Shown one piece after another: positions 51,300 through 61,298 of a stretch of 64,000 bases of DNA. Where the stretch lies: positions 1 through 64,000 of the forward strand of contig NZ_WHOS01000007.1 of the NCBI RefSeq assembly GCF_013340935.1. The letters are read 5' to 3'. Within the stretch, counting starts at the first letter, position 1. Every line of letters begins with the position of its first letter. Both the position numbers and the translations under genes were made by a program. A model generated the notes under the pieces. It was not told where the DNA came from and searched no databases. It worked only from the letters and a program-made list of their open reading frames with translations. This DNA is from Azospirillum melinis (GTDB lineage: Bacteria; Pseudomonadota; Alphaproteobacteria; Azospirillales; Azospirillaceae).

Positions 51300-52093
51300 G
51301 CGGGCCGCTGATCGATTTCGACCGCGTGTCGCAGATCTATGCGGCGCGCGACGGCTCTCCGGTCTGGGCGCTCAGCGACGTGTCGCTGCGGGTGGAGGCC
51401 GGCGAGTTCGTCTGCCTGATCGGCCCGTCCGGTTGCGGCAAGTCCACGCTGATCCATCTGCTGGCCGGCTTCCTCAAGCCGACGTCCGGCGCCGTGCGCT
51501 TCCGCGGCCGGCCGCTGGACGGGCCGGGGCCGGACCGCGGGGTGGTGTTCCAGGAATATGCGCTGTTCGCCTGGATGACCGCGCGCCAGAACGTCGAGTT
51601 CGGCCTGCGCATGCAGCGGGTCTCCGCCCCCGTCCGGCGGCGCCGGGCGCTGGAGGCGCTCGACCGGGTCGGGCTGCGCCATGCCGCAGACCGCTACCCG
51701 CACGAGCTGTCCGGCGGCATGCGCCAGCGCGTCGCCGTCGCCCGCGCCCTGGTGGTGGAGCCGGAGGTGGTGCTGATGGACGAGCCGTTCGCCGCCGTCG
51801 ACGCCATGACCCGCACCACCCTGCAGGAGGATCTGCTGCGGCTGTGGCGGGAGACCGGGGTGTCGGTGCTGTTCGTTACCCACAACATCGACGAGGCGGT
51901 GTTCCTCGCCCAGCGCGTCGTGGTGATGGGGGCCGGGCCGGGGGTGATCCGCGAGGATCTGGCGGTCGATCTGCCCTATCCGCGCGACCGCGGTTCGGCG
52001 GAGTTCGGCCGGGAATATGCCCGCATCGCCGCGGCGCTGGCCCGCGGCAGCCGGGGAACCGACCAGAGCGACGGTGAACGGAGAGCGGCGTGA
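51296..52093 (+). CDS. NitT/TauT-type ABC transporter ATP-binding protein
   Basis: 265 aa. Walker A GPSGCGKST, Q-loop FQEYALFAWMTARQNVEFGLR, signature LSGGMRQRVAVARAL, Walker B VVLMDEPFAAVD and switch His in VTHNIDEAVFLAQR, matching the SsuB/TauB family. Coupled by 4-base overlaps to the binding protein gene before it and the permease gene after it. Confidence 0.93.
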   Translation: MSGPLIDFDRVSQIYAARDGSPVWALSDVSLRVEAGEFVCLIGPSGCGKSTLIHLLAGFLKPTSGAVRFRGRPLDGPGPDRGVVFQEYALFAWMTARQNVEFGLRMQRVSAPVRRRRALEALDRVGLRHAADRYPHELSGGMRQRVAVARALVVEPEVVLMDEPFAAVDAMTRTTLQEDLLRLWRETGVSVLFVTHNIDEAVFLAQRVVVMGAGPGVIREDLAVDLPYPRDRGSAEFGREYARIAAALARGSRGTDQSDGERRAA

Positions 52094-52983
52094 CGGCGGC
52101 GACGGATGACGTGACCGGCAACGATCTTTCTTCCTCCCGGCGCCCGGCGCTGGAGGCGCCGTCCGACAGGGACGCCTTCGCTAAAGAGTTCCGCCGCGCC
52201 CATCGCCGCGGCCTGCGGCGGGCGGCCTGGCTGCGCGCCCTCCTGAACGTGACCGGCATCCTGCTATTCCTGGCGGTCTGGGAGGCGGTGCCGCGGCTGG
52301 GGACCTGGGTCAATCCGGTGCTGCTGCCGCCGCCGTCGGTGGTGTTCGACACCTTCGTCCCGATGCTGCTGTCCGGCGAGATTCCGGCCAACATCCTGGC
52401 CAGCCTGCGCCGGGCGGCGCTGGGCTTCGGCATCGCGACGGCGACCGGCGTGACGGCCGGGCTGCTGACCGCACGCATCGGCCTGCTGCACCATGTCAGC
52501 GAGCCGATCCTGCACGGTTTCCGCTCCGTCCCCTCCATCGCGCTGGTGCCGCTGTCGGTCCTGTGGTTCGGCATCGGCGAAGGCTCGAAGGTGGCGCTGG
52601 TCGCCTGGGGCAGCTTCTTCCCGATCTGGATCACCACCTTCATCGGCGTGCGCGACGTGCCGGCGGCCTATCTGCGCTCCGCCGCCTGCCTGGGCGCCGG
52701 GCGGCTGGCGACGCTGCTTCTGGTGGTGCTGCCGGCGGCCCTGCCGATGATCCTGGCGGGCTTGCGCCAGGGCATCGCCGTCTCGCTGATCCTGCTGGTC
52801 GCCGCCGAGCTGTCCGGCGCGCGGGAGGGGGTCGCCTACATGATGTCCACCGGCCACCAGATGTTCCGGGTCGACATCATGCTGATCGGGCTGGTGCTGC
52901 TCGGCACCTTCGGCTTCATCGCCGACCGCCTGTTCGTGGCGCTGATCCGCCGCCTGTTCCCCTGGTACACCACCGCCTCGTGA
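52090..52983 (+). CDS. NitT/TauT-type ABC transporter permease
   Basis: 297 aa, GTG start overlapping the ATPase stop. A hydrophilic cytoplasmic N-terminus of about 55 residues precedes six membrane segments; LPPPSVVFDTF, GFRSVPSIALVPLSVLWFGIGEGSK and the EAA loop LRSAACLGAGRLATLLLVVLPAALP are typical of SsuC/TauC. Forms the homodimeric pore of this importer. Confidence 0.92.
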   Translation: MTAATDDVTGNDLSSSRRPALEAPSDRDAFAKEFRRAHRRGLRRAAWLRALLNVTGILLFLAVWEAVPRLGTWVNPVLLPPPSVVFDTFVPMLLSGEIPANILASLRRAALGFGIATATGVTAGLLTARIGLLHHVSEPILHGFRSVPSIALVPLSVLWFGIGEGSKVALVAWGSFFPIWITTFIGVRDVPAAYLRSAACLGAGRLATLLLVVLPAALPMILAGLRQGIAVSLILLVAAELSGAREGVAYMMSTGHQMFRVDIMLIGLVLLGTFGFIADRLFVALIRRLFPWYTTAS

Positions 52984-52993
52984 GGGTCGCCGG

Positions 52994-54673
52994 ATGAGCG
53001 GACCGAGTTCTTCACCCACCCTGATCCTGCGCAACGCCAACATCCTCACCTTCGATCCGGCCCGGCCGCGCGCCAGCGCGGTGGCGCTGGCCGGCGACCG
53101 CATCCTTGCGGTCGGAGGGGAGGAGGTCGCGGCACTCGCCACCGCCGCCACCGAGGCGATCGACCTCGGCGGCGCGACGCTGATCCCCGGCTTCAACGAC
53201 GCCCACGCCCATATGGAGCGCGAAGGGCTGAAGCGCCTGCGCCCCTCGCTGGCCGGTGCCCGCAGCGTCGGCGACATTCTGGAGCGGGTGCGGGCGGTTG
53301 CGGCGGAGACGCCGCCCGGCCAGTGGATCGTCACCATGCCGATCGGCACGCCGCCCTTCTTCTTCGACGGTGCGGCGACGCTGGCCGAGGGGAGGCCGCC
53401 GGATCGGCACGAGCTGGACCGTGCAGCACCGGACCACCCCGTCTACATCCCCGGCCTGTTCGGCAATTGGGGCAAACCGCCGGGGCACAGCGCCCTGAAC
53501 AGCCGGGCGCTGGCGCTGAACGGCATCACCGCGGCCAGCGTGCCGACCTGCGGCGGCGTGGAGATCCTGAAGGACTCCCACGGCGAGCCGACCGGCGTGA
53601 TCGTCGAGCACAACAGCCGCCCGACCGTCGAGTTCGACCTGCTGCCGGCGGTTCCCCGCTTCGGTTTCGCCGAACGGCTGGAAGGCGTGCGTCTGTCCCA
53701 GCGGCTCTACAACGCCCAGGGCACCACCAGCATCTATGAGGGGCACGGCTCCGCGCCGCAGACCATCTCGGTCTACCGCCGCCTGTGGGAGCTGGGGGAG
53801 CTGACGGTGCGGGTCGGGCTGGTGGTGAGCCCGAGCTGGGCCGACATCGCCGAGGCGCGCCGCGCCATGCGCGACTGGCTGGCCCACGCGCGCGGAGCCG
53901 GGCTGGGCGATCCCTGGCTGCGGCTGTCGGGCGTCCACATCGCCTATGGCGGCGACCCGGCGGTCGCCTGCTGCGCCCGCGACAATCTGCCGGACACCGG
54001 CTGGTCCGGCTTTGTCGAGCAGGCGCTGACCCCGGCCGACTTCCGCGAGGCCTGCTTTCTGGCCGCCGAGCACGATCTGCGCCTGCACACCATCGTCAGC
54101 GACAGGCTGCACGAGGTGGTGCCGGTGCTGGAGGCGGTCAACCAGCGCCATCCGCTGTCCGGCCGCCGCTGGGTGATCGAGCATATCGGCCGCGCCCGGC
54201 TTGCCGATCTTGAGGCGCTGAAGCGGCTGGACGTGCTGGTGACGACGATCCCGACCTATTTCCTGTGGAAGGGCGGTGCCGCCTATCTGGATGAGCCGGA
54301 TGGCGGCGATCTGGTGGTGCCGCACGCCCATCTGCTGCGGTTGGGCATTCCGACCGCCATCGCCACCGACAACATCCCGCACGATCCCTTCTTCACCCTG
54401 TGGTCGGTCTGCAACCGGCTGGAACGGTCCAGCGGCCGGGTCATCGGCCCCGACCAGCGGCTGGATGCCGAAACGGCGCTGCGGCTGTTCACCGTGGCCG
54501 GCGCCGCCCTGACCTTCGACGAGGGATGGAAAGGGCCGCTGCGTCCCGGCTTCGCCGCCGACCTCGCGGTGCTGTCGGAGGATCCCACCGCCATCGACCC
54601 GGACCGGTTGCGCGATCTGCGCTGCCGCCTGACGCTGGTCGGCGGACGGATCGTCCATCGCGAAGGGCTGTGA
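52994..54673 (+). CDS. Amidohydrolase_3 family metal-dependent hydrolase (YtcJ-like)
   Basis: 559 aa. Urease-type composite domain at the N-terminus (LILRNANILTFDP, DRILAVGGE, ATLIPGFNDAHAHME with the HxH-type metal ligands) and C-terminal ATDNIPHDPF...GFAADLAVLSEDP. The middle contains RRWVIEHIGRA, which supplies a metal His. Members hydrolyse amides, imides or esters of varied xenobiotics. No signal peptide. It lies 10 bases after the permease gene, so it is in the importer operon and probably acts on the imported compound. Confidence 0.88.
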   Translation: MSGPSSSPTLILRNANILTFDPARPRASAVALAGDRILAVGGEEVAALATAATEAIDLGGATLIPGFNDAHAHMEREGLKRLRPSLAGARSVGDILERVRAVAAETPPGQWIVTMPIGTPPFFFDGAATLAEGRPPDRHELDRAAPDHPVYIPGLFGNWGKPPGHSALNSRALALNGITAASVPTCGGVEILKDSHGEPTGVIVEHNSRPTVEFDLLPAVPRFGFAERLEGVRLSQRLYNAQGTTSIYEGHGSAPQTISVYRRLWELGELTVRVGLVVSPSWADIAEARRAMRDWLAHARGAGLGDPWLRLSGVHIAYGGDPAVACCARDNLPDTGWSGFVEQALTPADFREACFLAAEHDLRLHTIVSDRLHEVVPVLEAVNQRHPLSGRRWVIEHIGRARLADLEALKRLDVLVTTIPTYFLWKGGAAYLDEPDGGDLVVPHAHLLRLGIPTAIATDNIPHDPFFTLWSVCNRLERSSGRVIGPDQRLDAETALRLFTVAGAALTFDEGWKGPLRPGFAADLAVLSEDPTAIDPDRLRDLRCRLTLVGGRIVHREGL

Positions 54674-56157
54674 CCGTGCCGCGGCCGTTGCGGATCGTCA
54701 TCGTCGGTGCCGGCGTGTCGGGCAGCGGCGTCGCCGCCGGGCTGGTGCGCGCCGGTGCCGCCGGTGGCTTCTCCGCCGAGGTGGAGCTTGTGGACCCGCG
54801 GCCGTCGCCCGGGGCCGGACTGACCTACGCCGCGGGCGGCGACCCGCGCCACCGGGTGAATGTTCCCTCCATCCGCATGGCGGCGGTGACCGGCCGGTCG
54901 GCTGGGGAGGATGGCGAGGAGGATTTCCATCGCTGGTGCCTGGAGCGCGGCGTGCTGGAGGCCGATCCGGACGGTTGGGCGGACGGGCTGCATTATCCGG
55001 CGCGGTCGGTGTTCGGGCGGTATCTCGACGAGAGGCTGCGCGCGTTGTTCGCCGCGGCCGGGCCGGTGCGGGTGACCCACCGGCGCGACCGTGCCGTCGC
55101 CGCCCGCCGGCTGGCATCGCCGCAGGGAAGCGGGTTTGTCGTCGAGCTTGCCGGCGGCAGGGTACTGGAGGCCGATGCGCTGGTGCTGTGCACCGGCAAC
55201 CCGAGGCCCGAACTGCCGGGTGTGCTGGCCGGGCTGGCCGGGCACGGGCGGGTCGTCGCCGATCCATGGGCGCCGGGCGCGCTCGACACCATCGGGCGGA
55301 CCGACCGTGTGCTGATCGTTGGCACCGGCCTGACGATGGGTGACGTGGTGTCGACCCTGCTTGGCCGGGGCCATCGCGGACCGCTGACCGCCCTGTCGCG
55401 CCATGGTCTGGTGCCGCGACCGCGTCCGGCCGGGCAGGCTGAATCCTGGACCGACTTCGCCGCCAATCCGCCTGCCAGTGTCCGTGACCTGCTGCGCCGG
55501 GTGCGTGCCACCGTCGCTGACGCCGGCAGGCAGGGGCGGCCCTGGACCGATGTGCTCGAAAGCCTGCGCCTTCAGAATGGTGCCTTGTGGGCGGCCCTTC
55601 CCGTTGACGAACAGCGGCGGTTCCAGCGCCATCTGCGGCCTTGGTGGGACGCCCACCGCTTCCAGGCGGCCCCGCAGGTTGCCCGGCTGCTGGCGTCCGC
55701 GCAGACGGACGGGCGTCTTTCGGTCCTGGCCGGACGGTTGGTCGGGGCGAACGCCGACGCCGATTCGTCAGGCACCCGCGGTGATGAGGGTGGCGGTCTG
55801 TGGGTTCTCTATCGGCCGCGCGGCGGCGACGCCCTGACCGGGCGAACCTACGATGCCCTGGTGAACTGCACCGGCGCCGGCCATGGAGCCTCCTTCGGCC
55901 GGAACCCGCTGCTGGCGACCCTGACCGCCCAAGGGTTGATCCGGCCGGATCCGCTTGGTCTGGGGGTGGAGGTGGACCGGCGGCACCGGGCATTGGATGC
56001 CGGTGGCCGGCCGGTCACCTCCCTGTTCGTCGTCGGGCCGCCGACCCGCGGCAGCCTGGGCGAAGTGACCGGCGCATCCGAGATCGTGCCGCACGCGCTG
56101 GCGGTTGCCGAGGCATTGACGGCATGGCGGCACGGCATGTCTCCGCGGTCCCCCTGA
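54670..56157 (+). CDS. FAD/NAD(P)-binding protein (HcnB/YdhS-like FAD-NAD(P)-binding domain)
   Basis: 495 aa from a GTG overlapping the amidohydrolase stop; a second GTG two codons later is equally possible. The N-terminal dinucleotide fold is RIVIVGAGVSGSGVAAGLVRAG; then GAGLTYAAGGDPRHRVNVPS, typical of the PF13454-type domain, a second Rossmann region DRVLIVGTGLTMGDVVSTLL, and C-terminal LFVVGPPTRGSLGEVTGASEI. It is probably a soluble NAD(P)H-dependent flavoprotein oxidase or monooxygenase-like enzyme, the last gene of the operon beginning at 48204. It is convergent with the hydrolase gene at 56210. Confidence 0.83.
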   Translation: MTVPRPLRIVIVGAGVSGSGVAAGLVRAGAAGGFSAEVELVDPRPSPGAGLTYAAGGDPRHRVNVPSIRMAAVTGRSAGEDGEEDFHRWCLERGVLEADPDGWADGLHYPARSVFGRYLDERLRALFAAAGPVRVTHRRDRAVAARRLASPQGSGFVVELAGGRVLEADALVLCTGNPRPELPGVLAGLAGHGRVVADPWAPGALDTIGRTDRVLIVGTGLTMGDVVSTLLGRGHRGPLTALSRHGLVPRPRPAGQAESWTDFAANPPASVRDLLRRVRATVADAGRQGRPWTDVLESLRLQNGALWAALPVDEQRRFQRHLRPWWDAHRFQAAPQVARLLASAQTDGRLSVLAGRLVGANADADSSGTRGDEGGGLWVLYRPRGGDALTGRTYDALVNCTGAGHGASFGRNPLLATLTAQGLIRPDPLGLGVEVDRRHRALDAGGRPVTSLFVVGPPTRGSLGEVTGASEIVPHALAVAEALTAWRHGMSPRSP

Positions 56158-56209
56158 CCCGCGGATGCGACCCGCGATCCCGGCGAGCCGGCAATGCGGG
56201 CCAAGGCCA

Positions 56210-58573
56210 TCACACTGTCAGAAACAGCGCGGAGGTCCACACCCGCGACTGGTCGCGCTGGCGTCCGGTGAGGAACAGCGGGTGCTCGCAGCCTGCCGCC
56301 AGCCCTAGCCCGGCCAATGGGATGCGGCCAGCGAGGTCGCGGGGCAGCGGCGCCTCGGTGACACGCTCCACCGTCACCTCCAGTTCCGTGCCGGGCAGCA
56401 GGCGGGTGACGGCTCCGGCCGGCGAGCGGGCTGCATCCAGCAGCGCGTCGCCGTCGATCTCCAGCACGGCCTCCGGCGCATGCGGGTTGGGCGGCGGGGT
56501 CAGCGGGTTGCCGACCTTCACATAGGTGCCGATGTCGAGTTGTACCCGGATGCGCGTGCCGGCCAGCCGAGACAGCGTCAGTTCCACCCCGTCGGTATCG
56601 CCATGGGTGACGGTGCGCAGGGCCACCGTGGTGGCGTCCTGCCGCCAGCAGCCCTGTTCGGGATGGTCGAAGCCGAAGGGCTCGACCCGCTGCACCGCCG
56701 CTCCGGTGACGGTGATGCCGCCGCTCCAATAGGCCCCGCGGTAGCGGTCCTTGATGCGGGCGCCGCCCAGCCGCAGCCGGATGCGCCGCTCCGACAAGCC
56801 CAGTTCGCGGTGCAGGTCGCGCTCCCACAGCAAAGTCTCGCCGTCGTAAAGCCGCAGGCTCTCCCAGCCACGGTCGCCGAGCAATCGGTAGTCGAGCGCA
56901 TCCGCCGCCGAGGCTTGCACCACCTCGCCCATCCAGCGGTCGCCCAGCCGCAGGCTGGCGAAGCTGCGCTCGCCGGTGGTGGCGAAGGTGCGGCGCGAGC
57001 GCAGCGCCCGGCCGATGGTGGCGCGGTCGAGCCGGTCGGCCAGCACCCCGGTCAGCCCGCCGCGCGCGCCGAACACCGCGGTGGCCGGTGCCCCACCGCC
57101 GCAGCGGCCCTGATGCTCGTCGCTGCTGGCCGAGGCGCCGAGCCGGTAGCCGCGGGCCAGCGCCTCGGCATAGACCCAGTGGAACTGGCCCCAGGCGGAG
57201 CCGATCTCGATCAGCCGCTCCAGCTCGGGATGGTGCCAGTCGAGATTGCAGCGCCGGCCGCCGACATGCGGGATCAGCAGATGGCCTTCCGGGTCGTCCT
57301 GATAGGCGGCGTAAAGCTCGTCCAGCGGCCAGGCGCCGGGGCGCAGCTTGCCGCGGGTGGACTCGTTCCATTCGAAGGAGCGGACCGGCTGCCCCCGGCT
57401 GTCGACGGGGAATTGCGGCACGCCGTCGCGCAGGAAGACGACATTGTGGTCGCCGCCGGCCGCCGAGTTGCCGCACCATTCGGTGCCGGGGTAGCAGACG
57501 AAGCGGCCGGCCTCGTTGAAGCGGTCGATCAGCCCGACCGCCTCGCTCCAGGCCTTTTCGGTGACGTTGAAGTCGTTGGCGGTGTAGCCCAGCACGTCCA
57601 GCCCGGCGATATCGCGGCCGTAGGACAGGTTGTAGGCGGTGTCGTTGGTGCCGACCGTGTCGTTGGAATGGACATGCAGGTCGGCATAGTAGGCACGCGG
57701 CGCGCTCTCTTCGACGGTGACGAAGGCTTCGGCCGGAACCAGCCCGTCGGCGGTGGCGGCAATGCGCCAGTCGCCCTCCGACAACGCCACGTCCTCGCGA
57801 TGGACCAGCCAGCCATAAGCACCGGGGTTGGGCGAGAGCGTCAGTTGCTGCGTTGCCTCACCCTGCGGGCCCGCCAGCGTCAGGGCGGCATCGATGGCGC
57901 CGCCAGTGCAGCAATTGCCCCAGACATCCTCGGCGCGCAGCAGCAGGCTGGCCGGGCCGGGTGCCGTCAGGCGCGGCGCCACCAGACGCAGGGCGGCGGG
58001 CGCGCCGGGGACGATGTCGATCACGCAGTCGCCCGGCACCTCGGCATATTTCTGGCTGCCGAGCGGGTCGATGAAGACGCGGAAGCGGAACCCCTGCTCG
58101 ACGAAGCTCTGCACCCGCGTGCCCGGCCCGCCGCGCCGCCGGTCGCCCAGCCTGATGACGATGCGGTCGCCGGGATTGAGATAGCCGTCGATCACGTCGA
58201 TGACGATGGCCTTCTGATAGGGGCGCTCATGGCCCTTCTGGTCGAAGCGCACCTTCAGCGCCTGGATCGTCGCCGGGCTCTGCCCCGGCACCAGCGGTCC
58301 GGCCTCATACTCCGCCGAGACATAGTTGGCGGCCTGCGGGTCGCTGGTCTGGAACAGCGCCCAGTCGGAATAGAACTTCATCGCCAGCTTGATGCCGGCG
58401 CCGTCGGCGAGGCCCGACGCCCCGACCTCGTAGACCAGTTGCAGTTCGGTCCATTCGCCGGCGACCAGCCGGCGGTGCGAGCAGCTGGTCGATCCCAGGA
58501 AGGGGCGGTCCTTGTTGCGCTCGTACAGCCCGACGGGGGCGATGTGGCGGACAGGCGGCTGGGCTTCGGACAT
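56210..58573 (-). CDS. CehA/McbA-like PHP-superfamily metallohydrolase (DUF3604-type)
   Basis: 787 aa, about the size of the carbaryl hydrolases CehA and McbA. The first 290 residues form beta-rich domains. A PHP-type metal centre begins with His300 and His302 in YYADLHVHSNDTVG, followed by YPGTEWCG, LLIPHVGG and GASASSDEHQGRCG, which place the remaining ligands. The C-terminal third is again beta-rich (carbohydrate-binding-like). No signal peptide is seen, so it is probably cytoplasmic. GGAGG precedes the ATG. It is the last gene of the importer operon from 61254, so it likely hydrolyses the imported compound. A carbamate or ester substrate is an inference from distant relatives. Confidence 0.82.
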   Translation of the reverse strand: MSEAQPPVRHIAPVGLYERNKDRPFLGSTSCSHRRLVAGEWTELQLVYEVGASGLADGAGIKLAMKFYSDWALFQTSDPQAANYVSAEYEAGPLVPGQSPATIQALKVRFDQKGHERPYQKAIVIDVIDGYLNPGDRIVIRLGDRRRGGPGTRVQSFVEQGFRFRVFIDPLGSQKYAEVPGDCVIDIVPGAPAALRLVAPRLTAPGPASLLLRAEDVWGNCCTGGAIDAALTLAGPQGEATQQLTLSPNPGAYGWLVHREDVALSEGDWRIAATADGLVPAEAFVTVEESAPRAYYADLHVHSNDTVGTNDTAYNLSYGRDIAGLDVLGYTANDFNVTEKAWSEAVGLIDRFNEAGRFVCYPGTEWCGNSAAGGDHNVVFLRDGVPQFPVDSRGQPVRSFEWNESTRGKLRPGAWPLDELYAAYQDDPEGHLLIPHVGGRRCNLDWHHPELERLIEIGSAWGQFHWVYAEALARGYRLGASASSDEHQGRCGGGAPATAVFGARGGLTGVLADRLDRATIGRALRSRRTFATTGERSFASLRLGDRWMGEVVQASAADALDYRLLGDRGWESLRLYDGETLLWERDLHRELGLSERRIRLRLGGARIKDRYRGAYWSGGITVTGAAVQRVEPFGFDHPEQGCWRQDATTVALRTVTHGDTDGVELTLSRLAGTRIRVQLDIGTYVKVGNPLTPPPNPHAPEAVLEIDGDALLDAARSPAGAVTRLLPGTELEVTVERVTEAPLPRDLAGRIPLAGLGLAAGCEHPLFLTGRQRDQSRVWTSALFLTV

Positions 58574-58607
58574 GGCGGCGGTTCCTCCGGTTCTGCGGGT
58601 TTTCGGG

Positions 58608-59351
58608 TCAGGCGAGGTGCCAGTGGCGGTAGCGCCGCTCGATGCGGCGGAAGACGAGGCTTTCGGTGATCCAGGCGGTCATGCCGATGATGGCGACGCC
58701 CAGCAGCACCTGGGTGGCGTTGCCGATCTGGCCGCCCATCGCCACCATCCAGCCGATCCCCTGCGAGGCGCCCAGCATCTCGGCCGCCACCAGCGCCCGC
58801 CACGCCTGGCTGAAGCCGATGCGCAGCGCCGCGGTCAGGAAGGGCAGCGAGGCCGGCAGGTAGACATGGCGGATCAGCTGCCAGCGGCGGGCGCCCAGCA
58901 CGCGGGCGGCGCGCAGGTTGCCGTTGCGGATGGCGAGGAAGCCCTCCTGCACCGTCACCGCCATCGGGAACAGGGCGGCGACCACGATCACCATGGTGAT
59001 GGCGACATAGCCCAACCCGAAGAAGATCATCGACAAAGGCGCCCAGGCGATGGGCGGGATCGCCATGAACAGGCCGGTCAACGGGGCGGAAAAAGCGCGG
59101 AAGCCCGGCGACAGCGCCCCGGCCAGCCCCAGTGCCAGCGCGCCCAGCACGGCGACGGCGAAGCCGCCGGCCTCGCGCAGCAGGCTGGCACCGACATGGG
59201 CGGCGAGCTGGCCGCTGTCGAGCCAGCGCACCGCCTCCGCCGCCACCGCCCAGGGCTGCGGCAGGACATAGGGCGGCAGGTTCCAGGCGGCGGCGCTCCA
59301 CACCAGCAGCAGCGCCGGAAAGGCCGCCCAGCCGTAAAGCCGGGTCCGCAT
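58608..59351 (-). CDS. NitT/TauT-type ABC transporter permease
   Basis: 247 aa, six membrane segments, start MRTRLYGWAAFPALLLVWSAAAW overlapping the binding protein stop by 1 base (TGATG). Markers: LPQPWAVAAEAV, AIPPIAWAPLSMIFFGLG and the EAA loop LRAARVLGARRWQLIRHVYLPASLP. It is the pore of the importer whose ATPase and binding protein are encoded upstream on the minus strand. Confidence 0.92.
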   Translation of the reverse strand: MRTRLYGWAAFPALLLVWSAAAWNLPPYVLPQPWAVAAEAVRWLDSGQLAAHVGASLLREAGGFAVAVLGALALGLAGALSPGFRAFSAPLTGLFMAIPPIAWAPLSMIFFGLGYVAITMVIVVAALFPMAVTVQEGFLAIRNGNLRAARVLGARRWQLIRHVYLPASLPFLTAALRIGFSQAWRALVAAEMLGASQGIGWMVAMGGQIGNATQVLLGVAIIGMTAWITESLVFRRIERRYRHWHLA

Positions 59352-60370
59352 CAGCGGCCCGCCCGGCGGAGGTAGGAGCCGTCGACGATGTCCGCCGCCT
59401 TCATCGGCGCCGGGATGAAGCCGAGCGCCAGCGATGTGTCCATCAGCCGCTGGATGAAGGCGAGGTCGCTCTCCTCCAGCCGGTCCGACCAGCCCAGCCG
59501 CTTGCGCGCCTCGGCGGCGACCGCGGCCGGGGCGATCTCGGTGCCGTCGGCGCGCTTCACCGGCTCCAGCTTGAACGCTTCGGCGATCAGGGCGTCGCCT
59601 TCGGCCGGGTGGTCGGACAGCCAGGCGATGGCCTTGGCATGGGCGCGCAGCAGCTTCACCACATCGTCCGGCCGCTCCGCCAGCGTCTTCTTCGGCGCCA
59701 TCACCACGTACCAGGGATAGCCGGGCAGCGCCTGGTTGACGTCGAACAGCACATGCGCGCTTCCCCGCAGCACCTGCTGGCTGATGAAGGGCTCCCAGGT
59801 GAAGGCGGCATCCACCGTTCCGCTGTCCAGCGCGGCGTTCATGTTGCCGACCGGCATCGACACCACCGACAGATCGCGGTCGGGATCGAGGCCGGCGGCC
59901 TCCTTCAGCACGGCGCCGCGCAGCAGCACGTCCATCCCGCTGCCGCGCGCCACCCCGGCGACCTTGCGGCCGCGCAGGTCGGACAGCTTGGCGATGGCGG
60001 GATTGTTGGCGATCACCGCCGCCTGCCCGTAATTCACCTTGGCCAGGATGCGGCTGTCCAGCCCGCGCGCCGCCCACTGGTAGACCGGCGGCGCGCCGAT
60101 ATAGGCGACGTCCAGCTCGCCGGCGGCGAGCGCCTGCTGGATGACCGGCCCATCGCCGAAGGGCTTTGCCTCCACCGTCAGCCCCTCTTCGGTATAGAAG
60201 CCCTTGCGGTCGGCGACCAGCGCCGGGGCGTTGGCCATGGCGAAGACCCAGCCGACCCGGAGCGGGCGGCCGTCGGCCGTGGTGGCGGCCCCGGCCGGGG
60301 CGATGCCGGCGAGCAGAGCGATGGAGCCGTACAGGGCGGCGGACAATGCCGCGGCGAACATCCGGTTCAT
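59351..60370 (-). CDS. NitT/TauT-type ABC transporter substrate-binding protein
   Basis: 339 aa from MNRMFAAALSAALYGS, with a Sec signal ending APAGAATT. The mature protein starts LRVGWVFAMANAPALVADRKGFY and has GPVIQQALAAGELDVAYIGAPPVYQW and KVAGVARGSGMDVLLRGAV, the typical SsuA/TauA/NMT1 pattern. It lies 50 bases after the ATPase gene. It differs clearly from the binding protein at 50253, so the two Tau-type importers are not recent duplicates. Confidence 0.92.
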   Translation of the reverse strand: MNRMFAAALSAALYGSIALLAGIAPAGAATTADGRPLRVGWVFAMANAPALVADRKGFYTEEGLTVEAKPFGDGPVIQQALAAGELDVAYIGAPPVYQWAARGLDSRILAKVNYGQAAVIANNPAIAKLSDLRGRKVAGVARGSGMDVLLRGAVLKEAAGLDPDRDLSVVSMPVGNMNAALDSGTVDAAFTWEPFISQQVLRGSAHVLFDVNQALPGYPWYVVMAPKKTLAERPDDVVKLLRAHAKAIAWLSDHPAEGDALIAEAFKLEPVKRADGTEIAPAAVAAEARKRLGWSDRLEESDLAFIQRLMDTSLALGFIPAPMKAADIVDGSYLRRAGR

Positions 60371-60420
60371 GCGCGAAATCCTTCTGGTCGGGGCTGGCAG
60401 GGGATGGTCCCGGCCGCAGG

Positions 60421-61254
60421 TCAGGCCGCGGCGACGATGGCGGAAATCCGCTCCAGCAGCGTGTCGGTCAGGGCGGTGAAGCGCTCCAGCCGCCGGGTCT
60501 CGCGCAGGCGGCGCGGGCGGGGCAGGTCGATGGTCAGTTCGCTGTGGATGCCGGCCGGGGCGATGTCGAGCAGCACGACGCGGTCGGCCAGGAACACCGC
60601 CTCCTCGACGTCGTGGGTGATGAACAGGACGGTCTGACCGAGCCGGCCGCACAGCCGCAGCAGTTCCTCGTTCAGGGTGGCGCGGGTGATGGCGTCCAGT
60701 GCGGCGAAGGGTTCGTCCATCAGCAGCAGGCGCGGCTCCAGGACCAGCGCGCGGGCCAGGGCAACCCGCTGCTGCATGCCGCCCGACAGCTGGTGAGGAA
60801 ACTTGCCGGCCGCGGCATCAAGCCCGACCAGCGCCAGTGCCGCCAGCGCCTTGTCCCGCTGCTCCGCCTCCGGCAGCCGGCCGGCCATCCGCAGGCCGAA
60901 CCGCACATTGTCGAGCACGTCGAGCCAGGGAAACAGCTGCGGCGACTGGAAGACATAGCCGAGCGCCGGCATCTCCGGCGTCACCGTCTCGCCGTCGATG
61001 GTGATGCGGCCGGAATCGGGCGGCAGGAAGCCGGACAGCAGGTTCAGCAGCGTGGTCTTGCCGCAGCCCGATGGGCCGAGCAGCGCCACGAACTCCCCCG
61101 GACGGGCGGACAAGGCCAGGGACCGAAACATCGGATGGGTGCCGTCATAGGCGAAATCCACGCCGTCCACGTGGAAGGCGGCACCGCCGGAGCGATCATC
61201 GGGAAAAGTCTCGAAACGGCTGCCGGATGGAGAGGTCGGAATTCCACAGTCCAT
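60421..61254 (-). CDS. NitT/TauT-type ABC transporter ATP-binding protein
   Basis: 277 aa from the ATG at 61254 with GGAGGG upstream; an ATG at 61299 would add 15 residues but lies inside the AT-rich palindrome and has no ribosome site. Walker A GPSGCGKTT, Q-loop FQSPQLFPWLDVLDNVRFGLR, signature LSGGMQQRVALARAL, Walker B LLLMDEPFAALD, switch His in ITHDVEEAVFLADR. It is the first gene of the operon and is divergent from a GntR gene. Confidence 0.92.
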   Translation of the reverse strand: MDCGIPTSPSGSRFETFPDDRSGGAAFHVDGVDFAYDGTHPMFRSLALSARPGEFVALLGPSGCGKTTLLNLLSGFLPPDSGRITIDGETVTPEMPALGYVFQSPQLFPWLDVLDNVRFGLRMAGRLPEAEQRDKALAALALVGLDAAAGKFPHQLSGGMQQRVALARALVLEPRLLLMDEPFAALDAITRATLNEELLRLCGRLGQTVLFITHDVEEAVFLADRVVLLDIAPAGIHSELTIDLPRPRRLRETRRLERFTALTDTLLERISAIVAAA

Positions 61255-61298
61255 GTCCGTTTTATCCCTCCGATCAACCGGTTCATCTCGATAATACA